Below, one piece after another: positions 25,077 to 34,365 of a stretch of DNA of 64,000 nt. Source of the stretch: Salinarimonas sp052380005 (GTDB lineage Bacteria; Pseudomonadota; Alphaproteobacteria; Rhizobiales; Beijerinckiaceae); the NCBI GenBank assembly GCA_052380005.1, contig JBQTCJ010000007.1; one strand, written 5' to 3'. The stretch's first letter is position 1; every line of letters starts with the position of its first letter. Below the pieces are notes generated by a model. That model saw only the letters and a list, made by a program, of their open reading frames with translations, searched no databases and was not told the DNA's origin. The position numbers were made by a program, and so were the translations under genes.

Positions 25077-25652
25077 ATGTCGGCACCCACGCGCGTGATC
25101 GGGCTCGCCGGGTGGAGCGGTGCGGGCAAGACGACGCTTCTCGCGAAGCTCATCCCGGTCCTCGTCGCCCGCGGCGTCGAGGTGTCGACGCTCAAGCACG
25201 CCCACCACGCCTTCGACGTCGACCAGCCGGGCAAGGACAGCCATACGCATCGCGCGGCCGGAGCGCGGGAGGTTCTCGTCGCCTCCGGGCGACGCTTCGC
25301 CCTCATGCGGGAATACGCGCCCGGCGAGGCGGAGCCGCCGCTCGGCGCCCTGCTGGCGCGGCTCGCGCCGGTCGATCTCGTCATCGTCGAGGGCTTCAAG
25401 TCCTGGGGGCACCCCAAGATCGAGGTCTTCCGCGCGGCGACCGGAAAGCCGCCCCTCCATGGGCGGGCCCCCGCCGTGCGCGCGATCGCGAGCGACGTCG
25501 CGCTGCCGGACGCACCCGTGCCGGTCGTGCCCCTCGACGACGTCGAGGCGATCGCCGACGTGGCCCTGCGCGAGGCGCTCGACCGCGACACCCTGCTCGC
25601 CATGCTGGCCGAGGCCCCCGCGCCCGCCCGCCTGAAGCCTTCCCGCGCCTGA
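25077..25652 (+). CDS. mobB: Molybdopterin-guanine dinucleotide biosynthesis adaptor MobB
   Basis: MobB is a P-loop GTP-binding protein that assists MobA in making the bis-MGD cofactor. The Walker A loop is GWSGAGKTTLLAKL (about 11-24). The segment STLKHAHHAFDVDQPGKDSH (about 41-60) is diagnostic of MobB, and VDLVIVEGFKSWGHPKIEVF follows. The 191-residue length is normal. AAGGA precedes the ATG at 25077. moeA starts 13 bases after the stop, so the two form an operon. Confidence 0.95.
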   Translation: MSAPTRVIGLAGWSGAGKTTLLAKLIPVLVARGVEVSTLKHAHHAFDVDQPGKDSHTHRAAGAREVLVASGRRFALMREYAPGEAEPPLGALLARLAPVDLVIVEGFKSWGHPKIEVFRAATGKPPLHGRAPAVRAIASDVALPDAPVPVVPLDDVEAIADVALREALDRDTLLAMLAEAPAPARLKPSRA

Positions 25653-25665
25653 AGGAGCGAGATCG

Positions 25666-26928
25666 ATGGCACAGCTCTCGAACGACTGCTTCGCCTTCGG
25701 CGGCGCACTGATGCGGGTCGACGAGGCGCGCGCGCTCATGGCCGCGCGGCTCTCGCCGGTCGCCCGCGTCGAGCGGGTGTCGCTCGCCGAGGCGGACGGG
25801 CGCGTGCTCGCCGACGACGTCTCGGCCCCGATCCCGCTGCCGCCCTTCTTCAACGCGGCGGTCGACGGCTGGGCCGTGCGCCACGCCGACCTCGCGCCGG
25901 GCGGTGAGACGCGCCTGCCGGTCGCGGGACGCCTGCCCGCCGGCGCAACGCCGGGCGCGGGCGGCGCGGGGGTCTCGCGCGGCACGGCGCTGCGCATCTT
26001 CACCGGCGCGGCGATGCCGGACGGCTTCGACACGGTGTTCATGCAGGAGGACGCCGTGCGCGAGGAGGGCGACGTCGTGCTTCCCCCGGGCCTGAAGCCC
26101 GGCGCCAACGCGCGGCCCGCCGGAGAGGACATCGAGGCCGGCGCGCTGGCGCTCCCCGCCGGCCGTCGCATCGGCCCGCGCGACCTCGCGCTCCTCGCCG
26201 GCCTCGGCATCGCCGACGTCGCGGTGCGCGCGCCCCTGCGCGTCGGCGTGTTCTCCACCGGCGACGAGCTCGTCGTGCCGGGCGAGGCGCTCGGCCCCGC
26301 GCGGCTCTACGACGCCAACCGATTCATGCTCCTCGCGCTGGCGCGCCGGGCCGGCTGCGCCGTGCGCGACCTCGGCATCCTGCCCGACCGGCGCGAGGCG
26401 GTCTCGGCCGCGCTCGCCGCCGCGGCTGCGGACGTCGACATGCTGGTGACGTCGGGGGGCGTCTCCACCGGCGAGGAGGATCACGTGAAGGCGGCGGTGG
26501 AGGCGACCGGCGCGCTGACCTTCTGGCGCGTCGGCATCAAGCCGGGCCGCCCCGTGGCGCTCGGCGTGGTGGACGGCAAGGCCTTCATCGGCCTGCCGGG
26601 GAACCCGGCCGCGGTGTTCGTGACCTTCGCGATGCTGGCGCGCCCGCTCGTCGCCCGGCTCGCGGGGGAGGCCTGGCGGCCGCCGACGTCCTTCCCCGTG
26701 CGCGCCGGATTCGCCTACGCCAAGAAGGCGGGACGGCGCGAGTACGTGCGCTGCACGCTCGCGCCGGACGGCGCCGGCGGGCTCGTCGCCCGCAAGCACC
26801 CGCGCGAGGGCGCGGGCGTGATCACGTCGCTGACCCAGACGAGCGGGCTCGTCGAGCTACCCGAGGACGTGACGCGCGTCGCGCAGGGCGAGACGGTGGC
26901 GTTCCTGCCCTACGGGGCGCTGGTCTAG
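25666..26928 (+). CDS. moeA: Molybdopterin molybdenumtransferase MoeA
   Basis: MoeA inserts molybdate into adenylylated molybdopterin. The 420-residue protein has the N-terminal PPFFNAAVDGWAVRHADL (about 62-79), IFTGAAMPDGFDTVFMQEDA, VFSTGDELVVPG (about 195-206), LVTSGGVSTGEEDHVKAAVE (about 261-280) and LGVVDGKAFIGLPGNPAAVF, all family signatures. A GAAGGAG site precedes the ATG. It follows mobB. Its TAG stop lies within a CTAG that also provides the stop of the small gene on the other strand. Confidence 0.96.
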   Translation: MAQLSNDCFAFGGALMRVDEARALMAARLSPVARVERVSLAEADGRVLADDVSAPIPLPPFFNAAVDGWAVRHADLAPGGETRLPVAGRLPAGATPGAGGAGVSRGTALRIFTGAAMPDGFDTVFMQEDAVREEGDVVLPPGLKPGANARPAGEDIEAGALALPAGRRIGPRDLALLAGLGIADVAVRAPLRVGVFSTGDELVVPGEALGPARLYDANRFMLLALARRAGCAVRDLGILPDRREAVSAALAAAAADVDMLVTSGGVSTGEEDHVKAAVEATGALTFWRVGIKPGRPVALGVVDGKAFIGLPGNPAAVFVTFAMLARPLVARLAGEAWRPPTSFPVRAGFAYAKKAGRREYVRCTLAPDGAGGLVARKHPREGAGVITSLTQTSGLVELPEDVTRVAQGETVAFLPYGALV

Positions 26929-27101
26929 CTGCGGGACGAGTACCAGTCCGTGCCGACGAGGTTGTGGCCCGGATCGCCGACGCGCGCGCCGTTGGTGGCG
27001 TAGGCGTCCGCGGCGGTGGACTGATAGGTGGTCTCGAGCAGCCAGGCCGCGCCGACGGCGACGGCGAGCGCCACGACGAGCGAGGCGAGGAAAGCTTTCA
27101 T
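26925..27101 (-). CDS. Small exported or membrane-anchored protein
   Basis: This is a 58-residue peptide starting MKAFLASLVVALAVAVGAAW. A hydrophobic segment at about 4-20 could be a signal anchor or signal peptide; a short soluble tail with RVGDPGHNLVGTDWY follows. Small proteins of this shape are frequent in Rhizobiales. A GGAGGA site precedes the ATG at 27101. Its stop overlaps that of moeA by four bases on opposite strands. Confidence 0.75.
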   Translation of the reverse strand: MKAFLASLVVALAVAVGAAWLLETTYQSTAADAYATNGARVGDPGHNLVGTDWYSSRS

Positions 27102-27159
27102 CGGGGTGTCCTCCCGGACGTTTTCGGTCCCCCACTCTTGCCGCGAAACGGCACCGCTT

Positions 27160-27825
27160 TCAAGATCTTGGCGCACGATCCGGGCCGGTTCCGGCCTGCC
27201 CGCCACCCGCCAGGAGCCGCTCCGCTTCCGCGATGTCCTCGGGCGTGTTGGCGTTGAAGAACGGGTCGAGGGGCTCCACCGGCCAGGCCGCGTGCGCGAT
27301 GCCGTGGCGAGCGGTCCAGCGGTCGATCTTGCGCATGTCCTCGACGACGAGGGCATGGCGCAGGTCCTCGCGCAGGTCGACGCGCCAGAGCGCGTTCGTC
27401 GGGTGCGTGCGCCCACCGCTCTCGGGGCAGGCGAGCGGCGTGCCCGCGGCCGCGCGCGCGGCGTGCAGGCGCGCGGCGAAGTCGTGCGGCACGAAGGGCG
27501 TGTCGGCGGCGAGCGTCGCCACATAGGCGATCTCCGGCCGGTTCTCCGCCGCCCAGTCGAGACCGGCGAGCACGCCCGCGAGGGGGCCGGCGAAGCCCTC
27601 GACCGTGTCGGCGACGACCGTGAGCCCGGTCTGCGCGAAACGGGCCGGGTCGCCGTTGGCGTTGAGGACGAGGCCGTCGCATTGCGGGGCGAGCCGCTCG
27701 ATGGCGCGATCGAGGATCGTGCGCCCGCCGATCGTCCGTAGCGGCTTGTCGCCCCCGCCCATGCGCCGTGCGAGCCCGCCGGCGAGGAGGACGCCGAGCG
27801 TCGGAGGATGCGTCTCAGTCGTCAC
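27160..27825 (-). CDS. mobA: Molybdenum cofactor guanylyltransferase MobA
   Basis: MobA transfers GMP from GTP to Mo-molybdopterin. The nucleotide-binding loop GVLLAGGLARRMGGGDKPLR (about 11-30) is the family signature. LADTPFVPHD (about 107-116) carries the metal-binding Asp, and LDPFFNANTPEDIAEAE (about 187-203) closes the core. The 221-residue length is normal. It overlaps the end of fdhD by 11 bases on the same strand, so both are expressed together with the genes upstream of fdhD. Confidence 0.95.
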   Translation of the reverse strand: MTTETHPPTLGVLLAGGLARRMGGGDKPLRTIGGRTILDRAIERLAPQCDGLVLNANGDPARFAQTGLTVVADTVEGFAGPLAGVLAGLDWAAENRPEIAYVATLAADTPFVPHDFAARLHAARAAAGTPLACPESGGRTHPTNALWRVDLREDLRHALVVEDMRKIDRWTARHGIAHAAWPVEPLDPFFNANTPEDIAEAERLLAGGGQAGTGPDRAPRS

Positions 27826-28714
27826 CGCCGGCTCCCTCCTTCGACCCCTTGCGGCGAGACTTCGCGCTCTCGTCCGCGACGTAGGCGAGGTCCTGGTCGA
27901 ACACGATCCGCTCCTCGCCGGCCAACGCCACGAACCGCTTGCCCCGCGCGCGGCCGATCAGGGTGAGCCCCGTGCGCCGCGCGAGCTCGACGCCCCAGGC
28001 GGTGAAGCCCGAGCGCGAGACGAGGATGGGGATGCCCATGCGCACGGTCTTGATCACCATCTCCGAGGTGAGCCGGCCCGTGGTGTAGAAGATCTTGTCC
28101 GCCCCGGTCTCGCCGTGGCGGTACATCCAGCCCGCGATCTTGTCGACGGCGTTGTGGCGCCCGACGTCCTCCATGTAGACCAGCGGGTCGTCGGCCCGCG
28201 CGAGCACGCAGCCGTGGATCGCCCCCGCCTCAAGGTAGAGCGAGGGCGTCGTGTTGATGGCGTGCGTGAGGCGGTAGAGCCAGGAGGTGCGCAGGCTGGC
28301 CTTCGGCAGCACGATCTCGTCGAGAGCCTCCATCAGGTCACCGAAGGTGGTGCCCTGGGCGCAGCCGGAGGTCTGGGTGCGCTTCTTCAGCTTGTCCTCG
28401 AAATTGGTCTCGCGCTCGGTGCGCACGACGACGACCTCGAGATCCTCGTCGTAGTCGACGTCGGTGACGACGTCGTCGGCTTTCAGCATGTTCTGGTTGA
28501 GCAGGTAACCGATCGCCAGGTATTCGGGATAGTCCCCGATCGTCATCATCGTGACGATCTCCTGGGCGTTCAGGTACAGCGTCAGCCCCCGCTCGACGGT
28601 GACGGCGGTCTCGACCGGGCGACCGGCCTCGTCGATGCCGGTCACCTTGCGGGTGAGGCGGGGGTCGGAGGGGTCGGGGGTGATGCGGTGGGGGTGGTCG
28701 GGACGAGGGGTCAT
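27815..28714 (-). CDS. fdhD: FdhD, sulfurtransferase for formate dehydrogenase
   Basis: FdhD passes sulfur to the molybdenum cofactor before it enters formate dehydrogenase. The 299-residue protein has TIGDYPEYLAIGYLLNQNML (about 58-77), the active-loop region SGCAQGT (about 116-122), YMEDVGRHNAVDKIAGWMYR (about 179-198), TTGRLTSEMVIKT and RSGFTAWGVELAR. The loop has one Cys instead of the Cys-x-x-Cys pair of Escherichia coli; the single-Cys form is known in other bacteria. The ATG at 28714 overlaps the stop of the upstream 118-residue gene (ATGA). Confidence 0.95.
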   Translation of the reverse strand: MTPRPDHPHRITPDPSDPRLTRKVTGIDEAGRPVETAVTVERGLTLYLNAQEIVTMMTIGDYPEYLAIGYLLNQNMLKADDVVTDVDYDEDLEVVVVRTERETNFEDKLKKRTQTSGCAQGTTFGDLMEALDEIVLPKASLRTSWLYRLTHAINTTPSLYLEAGAIHGCVLARADDPLVYMEDVGRHNAVDKIAGWMYRHGETGADKIFYTTGRLTSEMVIKTVRMGIPILVSRSGFTAWGVELARRTGLTLIGRARGKRFVALAGEERIVFDQDLAYVADESAKSRRKGSKEGAGGDD

Positions 28715-29067
28715 GGGGGCTCGATACCGCTGCCGATGTAGAAGGAGCGCACGCTCACGTCCGCTTCGTCTATCACCGCACGTTCGCCCTCGAAATGGCC
28801 TTCGAATCGCGCCGGGAAGGCATCAGTCTCCTCGAACGCATCATCTCCGTGCACCTTCAGGATCACGTAGATGTTCATGATGCCGCTGAAACGGTCACCT
28901 TTGAGGATGATCGAGTCGGGATTGGCTCGAATGCCGTCGAGAACGGTCTCATCCGACAGCTCCGCGAGCTTGCGCCACTCCGGCGTTCCGGCGATGCGAT
29001 AGACCTCTGCCGCATCGAGGATCGCCTCGACCTTGGCATGTCTCTGCTTTGCGGCCTTGAGCGACAT
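28711..29067 (-). CDS. 118-residue protein paired with FRG-domain gene
   Basis: No family was recognised. The product starts MSLKAAKQRHAKVEAILDAA; the central LKGDRFSGIMNIYVILKVHG and the late VIDEADVSVRSFYIGSGIEP suggest an alpha+beta fold whose C-terminal half pairs beta strands. It begins 10 bases after the FRG gene stop, so both are almost certainly co-translated; an antitoxin or partner role is possible but unproven. Its stop overlaps the fdhD start. Its GC content is visibly lower than that of fdhD, hinting at separate origin. Confidence 0.75.
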   Translation of the reverse strand: MSLKAAKQRHAKVEAILDAAEVYRIAGTPEWRKLAELSDETVLDGIRANPDSIILKGDRFSGIMNIYVILKVHGDDAFEETDAFPARFEGHFEGERAVIDEADVSVRSFYIGSGIEPP

Positions 29068-29077
29068 GTCCGGTACC

Positions 29078-29800
29078 TCAGTAGTTGAACGCGCCGACCG
29101 CAACGCCGTTGGCGAACTGCCACGCGAGGGTCCCGCCGATGCCGTCGAGGTCCGCCTCGATGGCGCTCGACTCGACCGCCAGCTGGAACAGCTTGCGCTC
29201 GAAATACTGCCTGAACGCGGCGTCGATGTCGAAGTGGTCGATTCGCGACGCCGCCGTCGAACGCCGTTGCCAAGCCAACGTCGGATGCGGGTGTACCGTG
29301 AAGAGGCCGCGCTGCGCGACGATGCGCGGGGTGACGGCAGGCGGAACGAACGTGCGAACACGGGCTACGCCGAATGGATCGGGCTCGGACGCGAGGTCTA
29401 CGAGGCGAGGGGCTTGCGCTGCGAACACGCGAGCGGTCGTGTGCCTCGGCTGGCTCGTCACCGCGAAATAGGCGCCCACCAGCGGATTCGTCGTCCAGTC
29501 CAAAAGACGCGTCGGCAGCCCATGATGTTGCCCCAGCGCGAGAACATCCCAATCCGTCAGCACCGAAATGCCGACGAACTGGTGCGCTCGGCGCTTGAAG
29601 TTGCGAAACACCGCGAGCTCCTTCTCGAGTGCGTACACTCCGGGCTCACGACCGACCTTCGGGACGAGCCGGTGTCTCGCGGCATCGGCGACCCCACGGA
29701 AGATCCAGTGATCCTGGCGATGCTTGTCGACGAATGCAAGAAATTGCATCCAAGCATCTCTACGACGACGCAGAAGCAGAGCTGATTCCGTCACGGCCAT
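29078..29800 (-). CDS. FRG-domain protein
   Basis: The FRG domain is named for its Phe-Arg-Gly motif, here HWIFRGVADAARHRLVPKVG (about 31-50). The second hallmark, LGQHHGLPTRLLDWTTNPLV (about 89-108), is also intact. FRG proteins are scattered through accessory regions and phages; their biochemical role is not settled, and a toxin or defence role has been suspected. The 240-residue product is essentially one FRG domain with a C-terminal helical part (IDAAFRQYFERKLFQLAVES). It has a less GC-biased composition than the core genes nearby. Long inverted repeats lie just upstream. Confidence 0.85.
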   Translation of the reverse strand: MAVTESALLLRRRRDAWMQFLAFVDKHRQDHWIFRGVADAARHRLVPKVGREPGVYALEKELAVFRNFKRRAHQFVGISVLTDWDVLALGQHHGLPTRLLDWTTNPLVGAYFAVTSQPRHTTARVFAAQAPRLVDLASEPDPFGVARVRTFVPPAVTPRIVAQRGLFTVHPHPTLAWQRRSTAASRIDHFDIDAAFRQYFERKLFQLAVESSAIEADLDGIGGTLAWQFANGVAVGAFNY

Positions 29801-29831
29801 ATCGACGAGCCCTCACTGCGTCGACATTCTG

Positions 29832-29894
29832 CACAGGGGTCTCCTCCATGCAACCTTTACCCCTGTGGGATAGCAACGTCTCGACTCAGCTGAG
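29832..29894. promoter_or_regulatory. Inverted repeats upstream of FRG gene pair
   Basis: CACAGGGGT (29832-29840) and ACCCCTGTG (29859-29867) are perfect complements with an 18-base centre. A 10-base palindrome CTCAGCTGAG lies at 29885-29894. They sit between the FRG start (29800) and the mrp stop (29917). They may be operators for the FRG pair, a terminator for mrp, or both. Confidence 0.5.
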
Positions 29895-29916
29895 ACTTGG
29901 CTCGCGCCCGGCGAGA

Positions 29917-31047
<1,131 letters not shown>

Positions 31048-31127
31048 GGGCGCATCCCTCCGGAAATCACGTGCGTCGGCCTGATCTAGTGCGTCCCGCC
31101 CCCATCCCGCAACGGCGGGCGTGACGG

Positions 31128-32396
31128 TCAGCGGGTGACCTCGGCCAGGAAGTCGACGAGCGCCTGCCTGTCCTCGGCCGCGAGGATGCGCTGCTCGGGC
31201 ATCTTCGAGCCGGGCGTGTAGGCCGTCGGGCCCTGCTCGAAGAGGGCGGCGACGGTCTGCGGCGTCCAGACGATGTCCATCGCGACGAGCGCCGGCGAGT
31301 AGTCGTAGCCCTCCGCCGTGCCGATGCGCCGGCCGAAGATGCCCGCCAGCGTCGGACCCGCGCGCTCGCCTTCGTCCTCCGAGAGCGTGTGGCAGGCCGC
31401 GCAGGCGCGGAACACCTCCGCCCCGCGCGAGCCGGCGAAGCGCGCGAGCGGGTCCTCGGCGCCCGACAGGATCGGCCCGCCTATGGGCTCGCCGGTGCGC
31501 GCGTCCCAGGCGCGCACCACGGCGTCGCCGCCACCGGTATAGAGCGTCTCGCCGTCGGGCGCGAAGGCGGCCGACCAGACCGGGAGCCCCGGTCCGACGA
31601 GGGTGAACATCACGGCCCGCGCCGCGACGTCGATCACCGCGACCGAGCCCCGGATCGTCGCCGCCGCGAGGCGCGAGCCGTCCGGCGAGAGGGCGAGGGC
31701 GATGATCGGCAGGGGCTGCGTCTCGATCTGCGCCAGCGTCTCGCCCGCGGGCGAGAGGAGGCGCACGACACCGTCGGCGCCGCCCGCCGCGATCGTGCCG
31801 TCGGGGGCGATCGCGAGCGCGTTGAGCGGCGTCGGCAGCTGGATCACCCGCGCCGGGTCGCCGCCCTCGGGCCAGATCCGCAGCGTCGCGTCGTAGCCGG
31901 CGCTGACGAGGGTGCCGTCCGGCGCGAAGGCGACGGCGTTGACCTGGCCGCCATGGCCGGTCAGAACGCGCGCCGTGCCGTCGGTGAGCGGCGTGAGGCG
32001 CACCGCGCCGTCCCATCCGGCGGAGGCGAGCGTCTCTCCGTCGGGCGAGACCGCGAGGCCGGCGACCGGCGCCTCGTGCGCGGCCTCGACCCGCACGGGA
32101 TCGGCCACGCCGAGCCGCCAGAAGGCGATCCGCCCGTCGGCGCCGCCGGTGGCGATGGCGTCTTCGGGGAGGAACGCGACCGCGTTCACCGCCCCGTCGT
32201 GATGGCGCAGCACCCGCGCCGCCGCTTCGCGGCCGAGGTCCCAGACGATGGCGCGGTTGTCGAAGGAGCCCGATACGGCGACGTCGCCCACAGGCGCGAC
32301 CGCGAGCGCCCGGACCGGCCCTCCGTGGCCGCGCATCTCGGCGGAGGCGCTTCCCCCGGCGGCGATCAGGCACAGGGCGACGAGGACGGCACGCAT
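31128..32396 (-). CDS. Exported WD40 beta-propeller fused to cytochrome c
   Basis: A signal peptide (1-19, cleaved after ASA) leads to about seven WD40-type blades (about 22-310), seen as repeated VNAVAFAPDGTLVSAGYDAT-type units, and then a class I cytochrome c domain. The domain has one heme site, RACAACHTL (about 334-342), and an axial Met in GSKMPEQRI near residue 395. The whole product should be periplasmic and to carry one covalent heme. WD40-cytochrome c fusions are uncommon; a role in electron transfer to or from a molybdoenzyme is inferred from the adjacent MoeA-like genes. The ATG at 32396 lies seven bases after the upstream stop. Confidence 0.88.
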   Translation of the reverse strand: MRAVLVALCLIAAGGSASAEMRGHGGPVRALAVAPVGDVAVSGSFDNRAIVWDLGREAAARVLRHHDGAVNAVAFLPEDAIATGGADGRIAFWRLGVADPVRVEAAHEAPVAGLAVSPDGETLASAGWDGAVRLTPLTDGTARVLTGHGGQVNAVAFAPDGTLVSAGYDATLRIWPEGGDPARVIQLPTPLNALAIAPDGTIAAGGADGVVRLLSPAGETLAQIETQPLPIIALALSPDGSRLAAATIRGSVAVIDVAARAVMFTLVGPGLPVWSAAFAPDGETLYTGGGDAVVRAWDARTGEPIGGPILSGAEDPLARFAGSRGAEVFRACAACHTLSEDEGERAGPTLAGIFGRRIGTAEGYDYSPALVAMDIVWTPQTVAALFEQGPTAYTPGSKMPEQRILAAEDRQALVDFLAEVTR

Positions 32397-32403
32397 CGAC
32401 GGG

Positions 32404-34365
32404 TCAGCTCCTCGGAGCGGGGGTGAATCCGAGCGCGCGCAGGGCGGCGTCGGTCTCGGGTGCTGCGAGGGCCGCGAGGAAGGCGGCGACGCCGCGCCTC
32501 TCGCGGCGTGCCTCGACGAGCGCGAAATCGTAGTGCTCTTCCGCCAGCGGCAGGAAGCCGAGCCCGTAGGCCTCCGCCACGGGCGCGATGGCGAGGCCCC
32601 AATCGGCGCGCCCCTGCACGACCGCGGCGGCGACGGCGTTGTGCGACCGCGGCTGGTTCCAGTAGCCGTCGGGCCGGGCGCCGGCGAGGAGGCCGTCCAG
32701 CAGGATGCGCGTGCCGGCACCCTGGTTGCGGCCGACCATCAGGCAATCCGGGGCATCCTTCGCCGCCGCCACCGCCGCGCGCGCGTCCTCGCCTTCGAAC
32801 CGCGCGTCGCCCTTTCGGAAGACGACGCCCTGCATCCGCCTCCAGCCGGGAACGAGCGCGAGCCCCTCGCCGAGGAAGGGCGCGTTGTAGGTCCCGCTCC
32901 TCGGATCGAGCAGGTGGATCGGCGCGAGATCGCACTCCCCGCGCTTCGCCGCCGCGAGCCCACCGAGGCTGCCCACCGCGATCACCCGCGCCGCGACGCC
33001 CGGCAGCCGCGCGATCACCGCGTCGAGCCCGGTGCAATGGCTCCCCGCGACCACGAAATCGGGCACGCGCACCGTCGGCGTGAGGAGCCGTATGTCGACT
33101 TCCGCACCGGCGGGGAGCGCGTCCGCCAGCGCCTCGATGGCGAGGAAGCCGTCCGCCTGCGCGAAGGTCGTCACCGAGCCGGAGCCCTTTCCCGTCGGAT
33201 AGGCGACGAGCCCGTCCTCGCCGTCGACGAGCGCGCTCATGACGTACTCCGTGCGGCCGATGTCGGAGGCGATGCGCACCGGCACGCGGGCGCGTAGGCT
33301 CGCCTCCGCGCGAGCGGGGAGCCCGGCGAGGATGCGCAGGACGGGCGCGATCATGTCGTGGAAGGTGAACATCGCCGAGGTGGGGAAGCCCGGCAGCACC
33401 ACGACCGCCTTTCCGTCGCACACCGCGAGGCACAGCGGCTTGCCGGGCTTCAACGCCACGCCGTGCGCGACGATCCCCGGCGCGCCGAGGCCGGCGACGG
33501 CCCGGTAGGTGAGGTCTCCCGCGCCCTTCGAGGTGCCACCCGACAGGATCACCGCGTCGCACGCGGCGTGCGCGCGCCGGAGCGCCGCCTCGAGCGCCGC
33601 CGGCTCGTCGGGGACGATGCCGTACGGTACCGGCGTGCAGCCGCATTCCGCGATCGCGGCGGCGATCACGGGGCCGTTGGCGTCGTAGATCCGCGCCGGC
33701 GCCAGCGCCTCGCCCGGCGCGACGAGCTCGTCGCCGGTCGAGAGCACCGCGACGCGCGGCCGGGCGAAGACCGGGACGCGCGCGATCCCCACCGCCGCCA
33801 GCATGCCGATCTCGCGCGCGCCGACGACCGTCCCCGCCCGCAGCAGCATCTCGCCGCGCGCGATGTCGGAGCCGGCGAAGGCGACGAACTGGCCCGGGTT
33901 CGCGGCGCGCCGCACGGCGATGGACGGCCCTTCGGGGGTGTCGAGCGGGCGGGTGTGCTCGATCATCACGACCGCGTCGGCGCCGCGGGGGATCGGCCCG
34001 CCCGTGGCGATCGGTGTCGCGCGGCCGGACGTCACCGAAATCGTCGGCGCGACGCCGCAGGCGATCGTCTCGGCGTTCAGGAGAAGCGTCGCCGGCGCGG
34101 CCTCCGACGCACCCGCGAGATCCGCCGCGCGCACCGCGAAGCCGTCGACGCCGGAGCGGTCGAAGGGCGGCGCGTCGACCGGGGCGTGGACATCCGCGGC
34201 CAGCGGCAGACCGAGCGCGTCGGCGAGCGCGACCTCGGTCGGGCGCAGCGGCGCGGGGGCGAGGGCCTGCGCGAAGCGGGCGGCGGCGTCCTCGCGCGAG
34301 CGCACGGTGAGGAACTGCTCCTGGGAGCGGCTCGGGTCGTGCGGAGCGGCGGGCGTGTCGGTCAT
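32404..34365 (-). CDS. MoeA-like protein fused to a periplasmic-binding-like domain
   Basis: Residues about 20-420 form a MoeA domain: PPFDRSGVDGFAVRAADLAG, ATGGPIPRGADAVVMIEHTR, AVLSTGDELVAPGEAL and LSGGTSKGAGDLTYRAV are all present. Residues about 440-650 form a type II binding-protein/LysR-substrate-like domain: VVAGSHCTGLDAVIARLPGV, LAPIHLLDPRSGTYN, VGRNQGAGTRILLDGLLAG. No signal peptide is seen, so it acts in the cytoplasm. Such fusions are known in bacteria and are thought to sense or handle molybdate or tungstate, or the cofactor; the function here is inferred. The ATG at 34365 overlaps the upstream stop. Confidence 0.9.
   Translation of the reverse strand: MTDTPAAPHDPSRSQEQFLTVRSREDAAARFAQALAPAPLRPTEVALADALGLPLAADVHAPVDAPPFDRSGVDGFAVRAADLAGASEAAPATLLLNAETIACGVAPTISVTSGRATPIATGGPIPRGADAVVMIEHTRPLDTPEGPSIAVRRAANPGQFVAFAGSDIARGEMLLRAGTVVGAREIGMLAAVGIARVPVFARPRVAVLSTGDELVAPGEALAPARIYDANGPVIAAAIAECGCTPVPYGIVPDEPAALEAALRRAHAACDAVILSGGTSKGAGDLTYRAVAGLGAPGIVAHGVALKPGKPLCLAVCDGKAVVVLPGFPTSAMFTFHDMIAPVLRILAGLPARAEASLRARVPVRIASDIGRTEYVMSALVDGEDGLVAYPTGKGSGSVTTFAQADGFLAIEALADALPAGAEVDIRLLTPTVRVPDFVVAGSHCTGLDAVIARLPGVAARVIAVGSLGGLAAAKRGECDLAPIHLLDPRSGTYNAPFLGEGLALVPGWRRMQGVVFRKGDARFEGEDARAAVAAAKDAPDCLMVGRNQGAGTRILLDGLLAGARPDGYWNQPRSHNAVAAAVVQGRADWGLAIAPVAEAYGLGFLPLAEEHYDFALVEARRERRGVAAFLAALAAPETDAALRALGFTPAPRS

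Noticed and set aside
29813..29827. Four-codon leader peptide (MSTQ) before the FRG gene
   Set aside because: It has a nearby GGAGGAG, but the length is trivial and nothing else supports attenuation.
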